A stretch of 64,000 bases of DNA from Deltaproteobacteria bacterium (GTDB lineage Bacteria; UBA10199; JACPAL01; JAHFST01), in contig JAHFST010000004.1 in NCBI GenBank assembly GCA_023265625.1, forward strand, positions 1-64,000, given 5' to 3'. Positions 1-7,278 of the stretch are shown one piece after another. Every line of letters begins with the position of its first letter. Positions within the stretch are counted from its first letter, which is position 1. A program made the position numbers and the translations under genes. The notes beneath the pieces are model-generated. The model saw only the letters and a list, made by a program, of their open reading frames with translations. It did not search any database and was not told where the DNA came from.

Positions 1-84
1 GCCACCATTCGCTTTTGGTACAAAAACAAGCTCGTGGATCAAAAAGAGGTCAAGGGGGAGGATCTTAAAAAAGTGCGGTTTTGA
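1..84 (+). CDS. C-terminal end of an unidentified protein (partial)
   Basis: The window opens inside an open frame that reads 27 residues, ending in KGEDLKKVRF, and stops with TGA at 82-84. The rest of the gene lies to the left. Too little is present to name a family. Just after the stop, a GTGCGGTTTT segment is repeated about 24 bases on, which suggests a small local duplication at the gene end. Confidence 0.5.
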   Translation, partial: ATIRFWYKNKLVDQKEVKGEDLKKVRF

Positions 85-139
85 ATCTTAAACAGTGCGG
101 TTTTAAATTTTAGCTAACAGCTATTTTTTAGGCCAATTT

Positions 140-167
140 GTAGGGGTTCAAAATTTTGAACCCCTAC
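140..167. repeat. 28-bp perfect palindrome of the GTAGGGG repeat family
   Basis: Arms of GTAGGGGTTCAAAA are followed directly by their perfect reverse complement. The right half recurs with one mismatch at 1375-1395, on the far side of the PanAT-like module, and related GTAGGGG elements occur at 8337-8415 and 50222-50269. No T-run follows, so it is better read as a dispersed repeat than as a simple terminator. Confidence 0.75.
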
Positions 168-231
168 CTTATTTGTAAATAATTTTTACATTAATATTGA
201 CAAATAAAATTACATCGATTATCGTCATGAC

Positions 232-1023
232 ATGCTAGGCACCTTCATTCAAGAACAGCGTAAAAAACGAAGCCTGTCGCAGGAATTTTTGGCTTCGCAG
301 CTAGGCCTCTCCCGCCCAACCTATCTGCAGATTGAACAAGACGAGCGCGACTTGACCATCACTGAAGCCACAAAGTTGGCGGAAATTTTTGACCTTGCTT
401 TTGAGGACTTTCTGCGGGGAGAAGAACCCGCCGTTGTCATTCGGATCGAAAAGGCCAAAAACCCGGGAAAAATTAAAGAAGAGTCTATCCGTATCAGCAT
501 TCCCCAAGAACGTATGGATAAGTTCAAGCAGGTCTTGCTTTACATTCTCAAGAAGGTCGGCGGCAAACCCAATGTGGGCATGACGGTCCTCTACAAACTA
601 CTCTACTTCATCGATTTTGATTACTATGAACGGTATGAAGAACAATTAATGGGACTCGTTTATCTTAGGAATCATCACGGCCCCACCCCCTTGCTTTTTG
701 ACCGCCTGATCGATGACATGATGGCAAGCGGCGACGTCGAGATCGTCAAAAGCAAATTTTACCGTTACCCCCAAGTAAAATATCTCATCAACCCCGACCT
801 GGAACCCAACTTGAGCATCCTTGACGGCCGGGAAAAAGAACATATCGATTGGGAACTGCAGCGACTCTCCGATTTAACGGCTTCCCAACTCTCCGAGCTC
901 TCTCATAAAGACGTTCCTTGGATCAGCGCTGAGACTGGCAAGCCGCTTGATTATGAATCGGTCTTCTACCGCACTTCAGACACCTCGGTACGCACTTATG
1001 GCCCCAGCGATGACGCCCATTGA
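232..1023 (+). CDS. Panacea-domain antitoxin with XRE-type helix-turn-helix (PanA-like)
   Basis: This 263-residue protein begins with an XRE-type HTH (about residues 5-62, with SQEFLASQLGLSRPTYLQIE as the recognition unit). It continues with a Panacea/DUF4065 (SocA-like) domain from about residue 95 (LLYKLLYFIDFDYYERY, then the HGPTP motif). Panacea proteins are known antitoxins that neutralise a wide range of unrelated toxins. The next gene starts before this one stops and encodes a RelE-like toxin, so the two form a likely type II pair with HTH autoregulation. A TTGACA at 197-202 could be the -35 of its promoter. The first ATG of the frame at 232 keeps the whole HTH. Confidence 0.8.
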   Translation: MLGTFIQEQRKKRSLSQEFLASQLGLSRPTYLQIEQDERDLTITEATKLAEIFDLAFEDFLRGEEPAVVIRIEKAKNPGKIKEESIRISIPQERMDKFKQVLLYILKKVGGKPNVGMTVLYKLLYFIDFDYYERYEEQLMGLVYLRNHHGPTPLLFDRLIDDMMASGDVEIVKSKFYRYPQVKYLINPDLEPNLSILDGREKEHIDWELQRLSDLTASQLSELSHKDVPWISAETGKPLDYESVFYRTSDTSVRTYGPSDDAH

Positions 1024-1387
1024 TTACGCCGAGACCGAATCGTTTCAAAAAGACTTCAAGAGACTGAAGAAAAAATTTCGAACCCTTGAGGAAGACTTGG
1101 CAAACGTCAAGCAACACGCCATTGAACTTTATCATCTCCAAGGAATAGACAGCCGGGGCATTTTCCAGATTCCGGGATTTTGCACGGAGACAATCAAGAT
1201 TTTTAAGATCAAAAAATTCGCTTGTAAGGCCTTGAAGGGCAAAGGGGCACAAAGCGGGATTCGCATCATTTATGCCTTTCATCCCAATACCGGTAAAATC
1301 GATTTTATTGAGATGTATTTTAAAGGCGAACAGGAAAATGAAGACCGCTCGCGTATCGAAAATTATTTAAAAAATTCAAAATTTTAA
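1010..1387 (+). CDS. RelE/ParE-superfamily toxin paired with the Panacea antitoxin
   Basis: From the ATG at 1010, which overlaps the antitoxin end by 14 bases, the protein is 125 residues. It has an N-terminal FQKDFKRLKKKFRTLEEDL helix and a beta-rich core with SGIRIIYAFHPNTGKIDFIEMY, the pattern of RelE/HigB-like mRNA interferases (strand with basic residues, then a YF/YK end). An in-frame ATG at 998 is an alternative start. The last residues are encoded inside a GTAGGGG-type repeat (1375-1395), and the gene end overlaps the convergent trmD end. I infer that the module was inserted next to trmD and took its stop codon from the repeat. Confidence 0.7.
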   Translation: MTPIDYAETESFQKDFKRLKKKFRTLEEDLANVKQHAIELYHLQGIDSRGIFQIPGFCTETIKIFKIKKFACKALKGKGAQSGIRIIYAFHPNTGKIDFIEMYFKGEQENEDRSRIENYLKNSKF

Positions 1388-1395
1388 ACCCCTAC
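1375..1395. repeat. Half-copy of the GTAGGGG palindrome at the trmD/toxin junction
   Basis: 21 bases match 147-167 with one mismatch. This segment supplies the stop codons of both convergent genes, the toxin (1385-1387) and trmD (1376-1378). Together with the palindrome at 140-167 it brackets the Panacea TA module. Confidence 0.7.
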
Positions 1396-2059
1396 GCAGG
1401 TCCTGGCGTTTACGCGCCGTAACCTCTTGCGCCGCCTGCTGCCGCCAAGACTCTATCTTCTGATGATCACCGGAAAGCAACACCTCCGGGACCTGATGGC
1501 CGCGAAACTCCTCCGGGCGGGTGTACTGGGGGTATTCCAACAACCCGGCGGAAAAAGAATCATGCCGCACCGATTCTTCCTTGCCCACTACCCCGGGGAT
1601 TAGGCGCACCAAGGCCTCCAGAAAGACCAAGGCCGGCAACTCTCCCCCCATCAGGACGTAGTCTCCGATGGAGATCTCTTCATCGATCCAATGTTCCACG
1701 CGGGCATCCACCCCTTCGTAGCGGCCACAGAGCAGGATTAGTTGTTCGTATTGTAAATAATTGGAGAGGATACCTTGTTCCAGACGTCTTCCCTGAGGCG
1801 AGAGATAGATCCGTCTCACTTTTTTGTCTGGCACCGGCAAAGACTCCAGGGCGGCCACTAGCGGCTCGGGCTTCATCACCATCCCGGGACCACCCCCATA
1901 GGGAATATCATCGACGCGATGATGTTTGTCGGTTGTGAAGGTGCGAATATCGTGCACCCGGACTTGGACTAATTTTTTTTGGATCGCCTTCCCCAGTAGG
2001 GAGGCCTGAAGAGGAGAGGTAAAAATCTCCGGGAAAATAGTCAGAAGGTCAAAAATCAC
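1376..2059 (-). CDS. trmD: tRNA (guanine-37 N1)-methyltransferase
   Basis: TrmD methylates G37 of tRNAs next to the anticodon and so prevents +1 frameshifting. The 227-residue frame carries the SPOUT knot signatures LSPQGRR, LLCGRYEGVDAR and IGDYVLMGGELPALV in the right order, plus the N-terminal FDLLTIFPE start. It is slightly shorter than typical TrmD (about 240-255) and its last residues (RRGLKF) come from a repeat. It lies downstream of rpsP and khpA in the usual ribosome-maturation operon, but rimM, which normally precedes trmD, is absent and rplS does not follow. Confidence 0.95.
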   Translation of the reverse strand: MIFDLLTIFPEIFTSPLQASLLGKAIQKKLVQVRVHDIRTFTTDKHHRVDDIPYGGGPGMVMKPEPLVAALESLPVPDKKVRRIYLSPQGRRLEQGILSNYLQYEQLILLCGRYEGVDARVEHWIDEEISIGDYVLMGGELPALVFLEALVRLIPGVVGKEESVRHDSFSAGLLEYPQYTRPEEFRGHQVPEVLLSGDHQKIESWRQQAAQEVTARKRQDLRRGLKF

Positions 2060-2061
2060 CC

Positions 2062-2304
2062 TTATTCAATGATCTCCAAGACCGATCGCTTCTTGAGCTT
2101 TGTCGACGCCGCCCCGAGGATGGTGCGCATCGACCGGGCCGTGCGGCCTTCTTTGCCGATCACCTTGCCCATGTCTTCCTTGGCGACCCTCAGTTCCAAC
2201 ACGCTGGTCTGTTCCCCTTCAATCTCGGCAACCACAACTTGATCGGGGTTATCCACCAACGCCTTGGCCATCAATTCCACTAGTTCCTTCATTGAGCTCG
2301 ACAT
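2062..2304 (-). CDS. khpA: KH-domain RNA-binding protein KhpA
   Basis: An 80-residue protein made of one KH domain with the RNA-binding GxxG loop in [18 protein letters not shown]. KhpA proteins bind RNA, often with KhpB, and sit between rpsP and rimM/trmD in many bacteria, as here. A GGAGG precedes the ATG at 2304 at good spacing, supporting this start over the internal Met5. The gap to trmD is two bases. Confidence 0.92.
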   Translation of the reverse strand: MSSSMKELVELMAKALVDNPDQVVVAEIEGEQTSVLELRVAKEDMGKVIGKEGRTARSMRTILGAASTKLKKRSVLEIIE

Positions 2305-2331
2305 GAACGCCTCCGCACTAATAAATAATCG

Positions 2332-2574
2332 TTATGAAGTAGTGAGCGACTTGTAAATGGGCTCCACCGCGGAACTAAACGTAGCCCCCTGCTGGCGCCA
2401 ATAACTCATTCTTTCTTTATTGACCTTGGCATCCTTGATTCCCTTGTGGGGATCATAAGAACCCAGCACCTCGATGAAACGGCTGTCGCGGGCATTTCTG
2501 CGATGCGCCACCACGATCCGATAATGAGGTTGACCTTTGCCACCAAAACGCGCCAAACGAACTGTTGCTGCCAC
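2332..2574 (-). CDS. rpsP: 30S ribosomal protein S16
   Basis: The 80-residue sequence begins MAATVRLARFGGKGQPHYRIVVAHRRNARDSRFIEVLGSYDP in shortened form, the standard S16 pattern (VRLxRxGxKxxPxYRIVVxDxRxxRDGxxIExxGxYxP). S16 is an early assembly protein of the small subunit. It is the first gene of the rpsP-khpA-trmD operon, with an AGGAGG-like ribosome site upstream (TTAACAGGAGGTTC). Confidence 0.97.
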   Translation of the reverse strand: MAATVRLARFGGKGQPHYRIVVAHRRNARDSRFIEVLGSYDPHKGIKDAKVNKERMSYWRQQGATFSSAVEPIYKSLTTS

Positions 2575-2702
2575 TTGAACCTCCTGTTAAAAAACGAACG
2601 GCCTATTTAAAGGACCCACCAGGCCTTGTCAACCATTATCACTTCAGCCGTAAGTCCCTATATTCAATCAAGAAATAATGTGTTATAAAGCCATTTCGTC
2701 AC

Positions 2703-3611
2703 ATGAAACATCTCATGGCTCATATTCGTATTGCGGGTCCCGATCAAAAAGGGATCATTGCGACCATCACCGGCTATCTCTTTAAAAATAAGGCCAACAT
2801 CGAAGATATCGATCAACGCATCCTCGAAAATATCCTGGTGATGAATATGGTGGTCAATTTATCCGACCTCCCAGTCCCACTCAAAACCTTTCGGGAGGGA
2901 CTGAAGGCGGCCGGCGCCAAGGTGGGGATGGAGGCAACGCTCCAGCTCGAGGACCAGCGCCGTGTTAAAAATGTCGCCCTGTTGGTCACGCGCGAACCCC
3001 ATGCCCTCACCACGATCCTGAAACAAATGAAGGAAGGGCAGATCAAGGGCAAGCCGGCAGTGGTCATTGGAAATCGCCCCGACCTCCAGTCGGTCGCCAA
3101 GAGGTTTAAAGTGCCGTTTGTGTGTCTCCCCTCCGAGAAAAAACAGGAACATGAGTCAGCCGTCCTCGCCAAACTGGCCGAGCATGACATTGATCTCATT
3201 GTGCTGGCCCGTTACATGCAAATCCTCTCGCCTAATTTTTGTTTTCGTTACGAGGGTAAAATCATCAACATCCACCCCTCGCTCCTCCCCTCCTTCCCCG
3301 GCGCCCGCCCTTACTCCCAGGCCTATCACAAGGGGGTTGAGGTTGTGGGAGTGACGGCGCACTTCGTCACCACTGATTTGGATCAAGGCCCGATCATCTG
3401 CCAAGATGCCTTCCGGATCGACAAGACGCGCGACACAATCGAGGTGATCGCAGAACGGGGAAAAAAACTCGAGGCCAAGGTCTTGGCCCGAGCGGTCAAA
3501 CTCTTCTGCGACAATCGCTTGGTCCTGCGCCGCGGCAAGGTGATCGATAATCGCCGGTTGCATGAGTTTGAAGACAAGATGAAAGAGTTTTACGACCGGG
3601 GTCGAGCTTAA
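2703..3611 (+). CDS. purU: Formyltetrahydrofolate deformylase
   Basis: PurU hydrolyses 10-formyl-tetrahydrofolate to formate and THF and balances one-carbon pools for purine synthesis. The 302-residue protein has an N-terminal ACT domain (about 5-85; GPDQKGIIATITGYLF) and a formyltransferase domain (about 90-285) with the NIHPSLLPSFPGARPY catalytic block and the TDLDQGPII motif carrying the essential Asp. A second ATG at 2715 is an alternative start. The gene stands alone, divergent from rpsP. Confidence 0.93.
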   Translation: MKHLMAHIRIAGPDQKGIIATITGYLFKNKANIEDIDQRILENILVMNMVVNLSDLPVPLKTFREGLKAAGAKVGMEATLQLEDQRRVKNVALLVTREPHALTTILKQMKEGQIKGKPAVVIGNRPDLQSVAKRFKVPFVCLPSEKKQEHESAVLAKLAEHDIDLIVLARYMQILSPNFCFRYEGKIINIHPSLLPSFPGARPYSQAYHKGVEVVGVTAHFVTTDLDQGPIICQDAFRIDKTRDTIEVIAERGKKLEAKVLARAVKLFCDNRLVLRRGKVIDNRRLHEFEDKMKEFYDRGRA

Positions 3612-4058
3612 CTATGTCCTTTGTCGTTTAATTTCTTGCAGATATTTTAGGTCTTCAAGATCTTTTGGGCGACCCGCCGCTTCTTTCATTCGAATGAGAC
3701 TATCGAGATCGGCGTAGTTTGTCGGCTCCCCTTCATAAGTTCCGGTGACACGCGTTTTCCATAGGGTATCAAAGTTTTGGATACCCGTGACGAAAGGATG
3801 AATGTCAGCCTCAACGATATACCCGCGAAACAACGTTTTCTTAGTCAAGAGCATATCGACCGTAAGATCAGTCACATCATAACCAAATTCGGCAAGAGCC
3901 TCGTAGGCCTGTGCGGCGTTTTCTCGCGTGGGCTCAATGAAAAAATCGATATCCAAGGTCACACGCGCCCATCCATGGACAGGAAAGGCACTGGCCCCGA
4001 TAATAAGATACTTAACTTTTCGGGCGTTGAATAATTTGACGAGTTGGCAAATTTCCAT
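3612..4058 (-). CDS. Nucleotidyltransferase-fold protein, probable toxin/antitoxin partner
   Basis: A 148-residue protein with the minimal nucleotidyltransferase pattern KYLIIGASAFPVHGWARVTLDIDFFIE (the G[AS]-type loop, then the DxDxxI metal-binding Asps). This matches AbiEii/DUF6036-like NTases, several of which act in TA or abortive-infection pairs. It overlaps the preceding small gene by 47 bases on the same strand, consistent with a two-gene cassette. It begins one base after purU ends, on the opposite strand. Confidence 0.6.
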   Translation of the reverse strand: MEICQLVKLFNARKVKYLIIGASAFPVHGWARVTLDIDFFIEPTRENAAQAYEALAEFGYDVTDLTVDMLLTKKTLFRGYIVEADIHPFVTGIQNFDTLWKTRVTGTYEGEPTNYADLDSLIRMKEAAGRPKDLEDLKYLQEIKRQRT

Positions 4059-4200
4059 ACTGCCTCAGTTGGTTTCGTACAAAGCGCGTCTTTTCTTTCA
4101 TCATACGGATGAGCTGTTCGGTCGAGAGTTTCAAGTAAGTCTTGATCTCAAACTCAATCTCTTTTTGTTCGTCGTGACCGTCAAGCGATAGGTATGACAT
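4012..4200 (-). CDS. Small partner of the nucleotidyltransferase gene (unknown)
   Basis: From the ATG at 4200 it encodes a 62-residue, charged helical protein (IEFEIKTYLKLSTEQLIRMM, then KTRFVRNQLRQYG). The frame stays open upstream to 4320 but that part only reads through the 4247-4274 repeat, so I prefer the internal start. It overlaps the NTase start, and small helical partners of this kind are typical of NTase TA cassettes. No family is recognised with confidence. Confidence 0.45.
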   Translation of the reverse strand: MSYLSLDGHDEQKEIEFEIKTYLKLSTEQLIRMMKEKTRFVRNQLRQYGNLPTRQIIQRPKS

Positions 4201-4246
4201 AAGTTTATGATAACACTGAACATCACACTCCTCAACTAGGTATTTC

Positions 4247-4274
4247 GTGCCAGGCACGATTGCAACTACTTGAA
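4247..4274. repeat. 28-nt dispersed repeat containing GTGCCAGGCAC
   Basis: This segment matches 39257-39284 at 27 of 28 positions. Its core GTGCC-A-GGCAC is an inverted repeat followed by a conserved ATTG(c/g)AACTACTTGAA tail. Both copies lie beside a TA cassette: the NTase pair here, and between the MazF-like and Phd-VapC modules at 39.2 kb. Confidence 0.75.
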
Positions 4275-4289
4275 TTAAAAGGAGATCAA

Positions 4290-4964
4290 TTATTGAAAGT
4301 TTGTCACCAAAATCACCCACTCCCCCTTGGCCGGGACCGAGGCAATTTGAGCCTCGACCTCGGTGAGAGTCCCTCGGAAAAACCCTTCATGGATTTTGGT
4401 CAGTTCATGGACCGCACAGGCGGAGCGATCGCCCAAGACCTCGCGCAACAGCGTGATGGCCTTGTGGACCCGGAACGGAGACTCGTAGATCACCAGCGTC
4501 CCCGGCACCTCGCGGAGTGACTCCAGCAACTTCCGTTTCTTCCCCTCTTTCTGGGGCAAAAATCCGACGAAATGGAATTGATCTGTCGGAAGACCGGCGG
4601 CGGAGAGGGCGCTGATCGTCGCGGAAGGTCCAGGGATCGGCAACACTTGAATACCCTGCTGGATTGCCTCATGGATCACGACATAACCCGGATCAGAAAT
4701 CCCCGGCGTGCCCGCATCAGAGACCAGAGCGACATTTTTCCCGGCCTGGAGTTCCCGGATCAGCAGTTCGGTTTTAACGCGCTGATTGTGTTCGAAGTAA
4801 GAGGTCAGTGGCTTAGAAATTTCATAGTGAACCAAAAGTTTGCGCGTGTGGCGCGTGTCCTCGCAGGCAATCAAGTCGACCTCCTTCAGGGTTCGAATCG
4901 CCCGGAGGGTGATGTCTTCGAGGTTTCCGATGGGGGTGGCGACGATGTAGAGGGTTCCTGGCAT
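4290..4964 (-). CDS. rsmI: 16S rRNA (cytidine-1402 2'-O)-methyltransferase
   Basis: RsmI 2'-O-methylates C1402 in the decoding centre. From the internal ATG at 4964 (residue 1 of MPGTLYIVATPIGNLEDIT) the protein is 224 residues. It shows the tetrapyrrole-methylase fold signatures PIGNLED, ACEDTRHT, SDAGTPGISDPG and PGPSA. It ends after GEWVILVTNFQ, so it lacks the C-terminal extension of longer RsmI proteins, which is a common variant. The repeat at 4247-4274 follows its stop. Confidence 0.94.
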   Translation of the reverse strand: MPGTLYIVATPIGNLEDITLRAIRTLKEVDLIACEDTRHTRKLLVHYEISKPLTSYFEHNQRVKTELLIRELQAGKNVALVSDAGTPGISDPGYVVIHEAIQQGIQVLPIPGPSATISALSAAGLPTDQFHFVGFLPQKEGKKRKLLESLREVPGTLVIYESPFRVHKAITLLREVLGDRSACAVHELTKIHEGFFRGTLTEVEAQIASVPAKGEWVILVTNFQ

Positions 4965-4982
4965 AAAGAGAAAAGGGGTCAC

Positions 4983-5429
4983 TCACGCCATGACGACTTC
5001 CAAAACAAACTTTGCCCTTGGATTCATCGCGGCAATAAACTTGGAAATTTTTTCCAATCCAGGGAGATGTTTCCCAGACTCGTATTGCGAGTAAGCACTC
5101 GGAGAGGCATACCCTAGTCTGTGGGCCACCTGGCGGACCGTAAGATGATTTAGCTGTCTCTGTCTGCGCAAAAAAAGCGCAATCAACTCCGGGTCATTAT
5201 TTGAGGCAACAGTGAAGGCCTCAATGTTCTTTCCTAATGGTCGATCGGTCGATTCACCCAATAGAGTCGCCTTGACCTTGAAATTGGACTTATCGATATG
5301 ACACTCAATGGCATCCTCAATCATGTGTAAGGCATCTTTTTTTGATTTACCTTGGGTAACAATCTCAAAACTGGGAACCGACACAATCCAAAATTTACCC
5401 TCTTTCCAAAGCTGCCCGGTAAAAACCAT
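4983..5429 (-). CDS. hicB: HicB-family antitoxin with C-terminal helix-turn-helix
   Basis: From ATG 5429 the protein is 148 residues. The N-terminal part (about 1-60) has the HicB degraded RNase-H fold pattern (EGKFWIVSVPSFEIVTQGKSKKDALHMIEDAIE). The C-terminal part (about 82-140) is an XRE-like HTH (LTVRQVAHRLGYASPSAYSQYESG). HicB antitoxins block HicA and repress their own promoter through this domain. It starts four bases after hicA. Confidence 0.88.
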   Translation of the reverse strand: MVFTGQLWKEGKFWIVSVPSFEIVTQGKSKKDALHMIEDAIECHIDKSNFKVKATLLGESTDRPLGKNIEAFTVASNNDPELIALFLRRQRQLNHLTVRQVAHRLGYASPSAYSQYESGKHLPGLEKISKFIAAMNPRAKFVLEVVMA

Positions 5430-5433
5430 ACCA

Positions 5434-5625
5434 TCACCCTCCTCTCTTAGGCCGACCCTTCTCCGCATTTCTTAAGATAGATCGGGCCGTAATCTCATGA
5501 ATCTCATTATGACGGGGTACCGTCTCGATGCCCTCACCATTGGTCCAAATATCATGACTACCACCATGATCTTTGAACCACCAACCGAGCTTTTTCAGTT
5601 TTTTCTCCAACTCTTTCTTTTTCAT
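5434..5625 (-). CDS. hicA: HicA mRNA interferase toxin
   Basis: The 63-residue protein KKELEKKLKKLGWWFKDHGGSH-type sequence fits HicA: a double-stranded RNA-binding fold with the catalytic His in GGSHDIW and the VPRHNEI strand. HicA cleaves mRNA and stops translation until HicB inhibits it. It is the first gene of the pair. A perfect 20-bp palindrome and a TATAAT box lie directly upstream. Confidence 0.9.
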   Translation of the reverse strand: MKKKELEKKLKKLGWWFKDHGGSHDIWTNGEGIETVPRHNEIHEITARSILRNAEKGRPKRGG

Positions 5626-5654
5626 ATTATACCTGTACTTAAATTTAAGTACAA
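5626..5654 (-). promoter_or_regulatory. hicAB promoter with operator palindrome
   Basis: Reading the minus strand, TTGTAC and TATAAT are separated by 17 bases, and TGTACTTAAATTTAAGTACA (5634-5653) is a perfect palindrome filling the spacer and -35. It is the natural operator for the HicB HTH. The -10 abuts the hicA ATG, so either the transcript is leaderless or translation starts slightly later. Confidence 0.7.
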
Positions 5655-5664
5655 GCTCATTTTT

Positions 5665-7278
5665 CTAGATCTTCCGCGCAATCGGATACCGCCGCCCCAT
5701 CCCGAAGGCCTTGGAGGTGACCTTCAGGCCGGGGGCGGATTGGCGGCGTTTGTATTCGTTGGACGAGACGAGGCGGAGGACCTTGCGTACGATGGCCGGT
5801 GAAAAACCCTCGGCAATAATCTCAGCCTCCGACTTCAAATCTTCAATCCTGGCTCGGAGGATACCATCCAAGATTTCATAAGGCGGGAGGGTGTCTTGAT
5901 CGCATTGATTGGGACGCAATTCGGCCGTCGGGGCCTTGGTGAAGATACGCTCCGGAATCGCATCCAACTTTCGGTCCAGGTGGCGCGCCACCTCGTAGAC
6001 CACCGTCTTGGGAAGGTCGGAGATCGCGGCAAGACCGCCGCTCATGTCACCATAAAGCGTGCAATAACCCACCGAGAGCTCTGATTTGTTGCCGGTGGAA
6101 AGGACCAGATAGCCATGGCGATTCGAGAGGGCCATGAGCAGGTTGCCACGGATCCGCGCCTGAATATTTTCATCGGCTAAATCAGGCGTTGGCTTGGATT
6201 TTAGCAAGCGGCGATAGGATTGATAAAGCGTCTTGATGGGGAAGACCTGGAACTTGATCCCCAGATGGCGCGCCAATTGCCGCGCATCCTGCAAACTATC
6301 CGGGCTGGAGTAGGGAGACGGCATGGCCACACCTAACACCTGCTTAGCCCCTAAGGCCCGCACCGCCAACAAGGCCACCAAGGAGGAATCAATTCCTCCA
6401 GAAAGTCCCAAGACCACTTTTTTAAAGCCGCATTTGCGCACATAGTCGCGAATCCCCACAATCAACGCCTGGCTGATGTCGGCAATCTCATCATCGAACT
6501 GCGGCATCTGGGCAGGGGTCGCGTCGGTATCGACCAGGATCAGATCCTCCGCAAATCCTTTTCCCTCTGCCGAGACCTCGCCACGATCGTTGATCACCAA
6601 ACTCTTGCCATCGAAGATCAACTCATCATTGGCCCCTACCAAATTCACATAAGCAAACGGGACACGGTAACGACGCGCGAGGGATTGCAACATGGAGCGG
6701 CGCAAATCTCCCTTGCGTCGCACGAAAGGAGACGCCGAGATATTTAAAAATAGGGTCGCCCCCGCCTTGGCCTGTTCTTCGATGGGATCGAGCTCGTAGC
6801 GCCTTTGTTCCCAAAAAAAACTGTCGTTCCAGGCGTCCTCACAGATCGAAATGCCGATTTTTTCCCGATTTAATTGAAAGATCCCAACCTCCTTACCCGC
6901 CGCAAAGTGCCGCACCTCATCAAAGACGTCGTAGTTGGGCACCAACCTCTTATGATAGTGCTGCACCACCTTGCCGCGCTGACAGATCGCAGCCGCATTG
7001 GCCAACTGGCCCCTACCCTCCAATCGGGCCACATAACCCACCACAATCACAATACCCTGCGCCAAGGCTGCGACCTGATCGAGGGCACGGAGATTTTGTT
7101 CCACAAAGTCAGAATTTTCCACAAGGTCCCGGGGCGGATATCCTGTGATGGCCAACTCCGGGAAGGCAATCAATTCGGCCCCAGCCAATCGGGCTTTTTT
7201 GACCGCTTCGGCGATCTTGCGAAAATTGCCGGCGAAATCACCAACGGTGGTATTGATCTGGGCTAAGGCTAATTTCAT
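5665..7278 (-). CDS. nadE: Glutamine-dependent NAD+ synthetase
   Basis: This enzyme amidates nicotinic acid adenine dinucleotide to NAD+ using glutamine. The 537-residue protein has an N-terminal nitrilase-type glutaminase domain with the Glu-Lys-Cys triad (FPELAITGYPPRDL, HKRLVPNYDVFDE, ISICEDAWND). A C-terminal ammonia-dependent synthetase domain carries the P-loop GLSGGIDSSLVALLA and STGNKSE. Length is typical. Its ATG overlaps the stop of the CoA-transferase gene by four bases (ATGA), so the two are co-translated. Confidence 0.95.
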   Translation of the reverse strand: MKLALAQINTTVGDFAGNFRKIAEAVKKARLAGAELIAFPELAITGYPPRDLVENSDFVEQNLRALDQVAALAQGIVIVVGYVARLEGRGQLANAAAICQRGKVVQHYHKRLVPNYDVFDEVRHFAAGKEVGIFQLNREKIGISICEDAWNDSFFWEQRRYELDPIEEQAKAGATLFLNISASPFVRRKGDLRRSMLQSLARRYRVPFAYVNLVGANDELIFDGKSLVINDRGEVSAEGKGFAEDLILVDTDATPAQMPQFDDEIADISQALIVGIRDYVRKCGFKKVVLGLSGGIDSSLVALLAVRALGAKQVLGVAMPSPYSSPDSLQDARQLARHLGIKFQVFPIKTLYQSYRRLLKSKPTPDLADENIQARIRGNLLMALSNRHGYLVLSTGNKSELSVGYCTLYGDMSGGLAAISDLPKTVVYEVARHLDRKLDAIPERIFTKAPTAELRPNQCDQDTLPPYEILDGILRARIEDLKSEAEIIAEGFSPAIVRKVLRLVSSNEYKRRQSAPGLKVTSKAFGMGRRYPIARKI

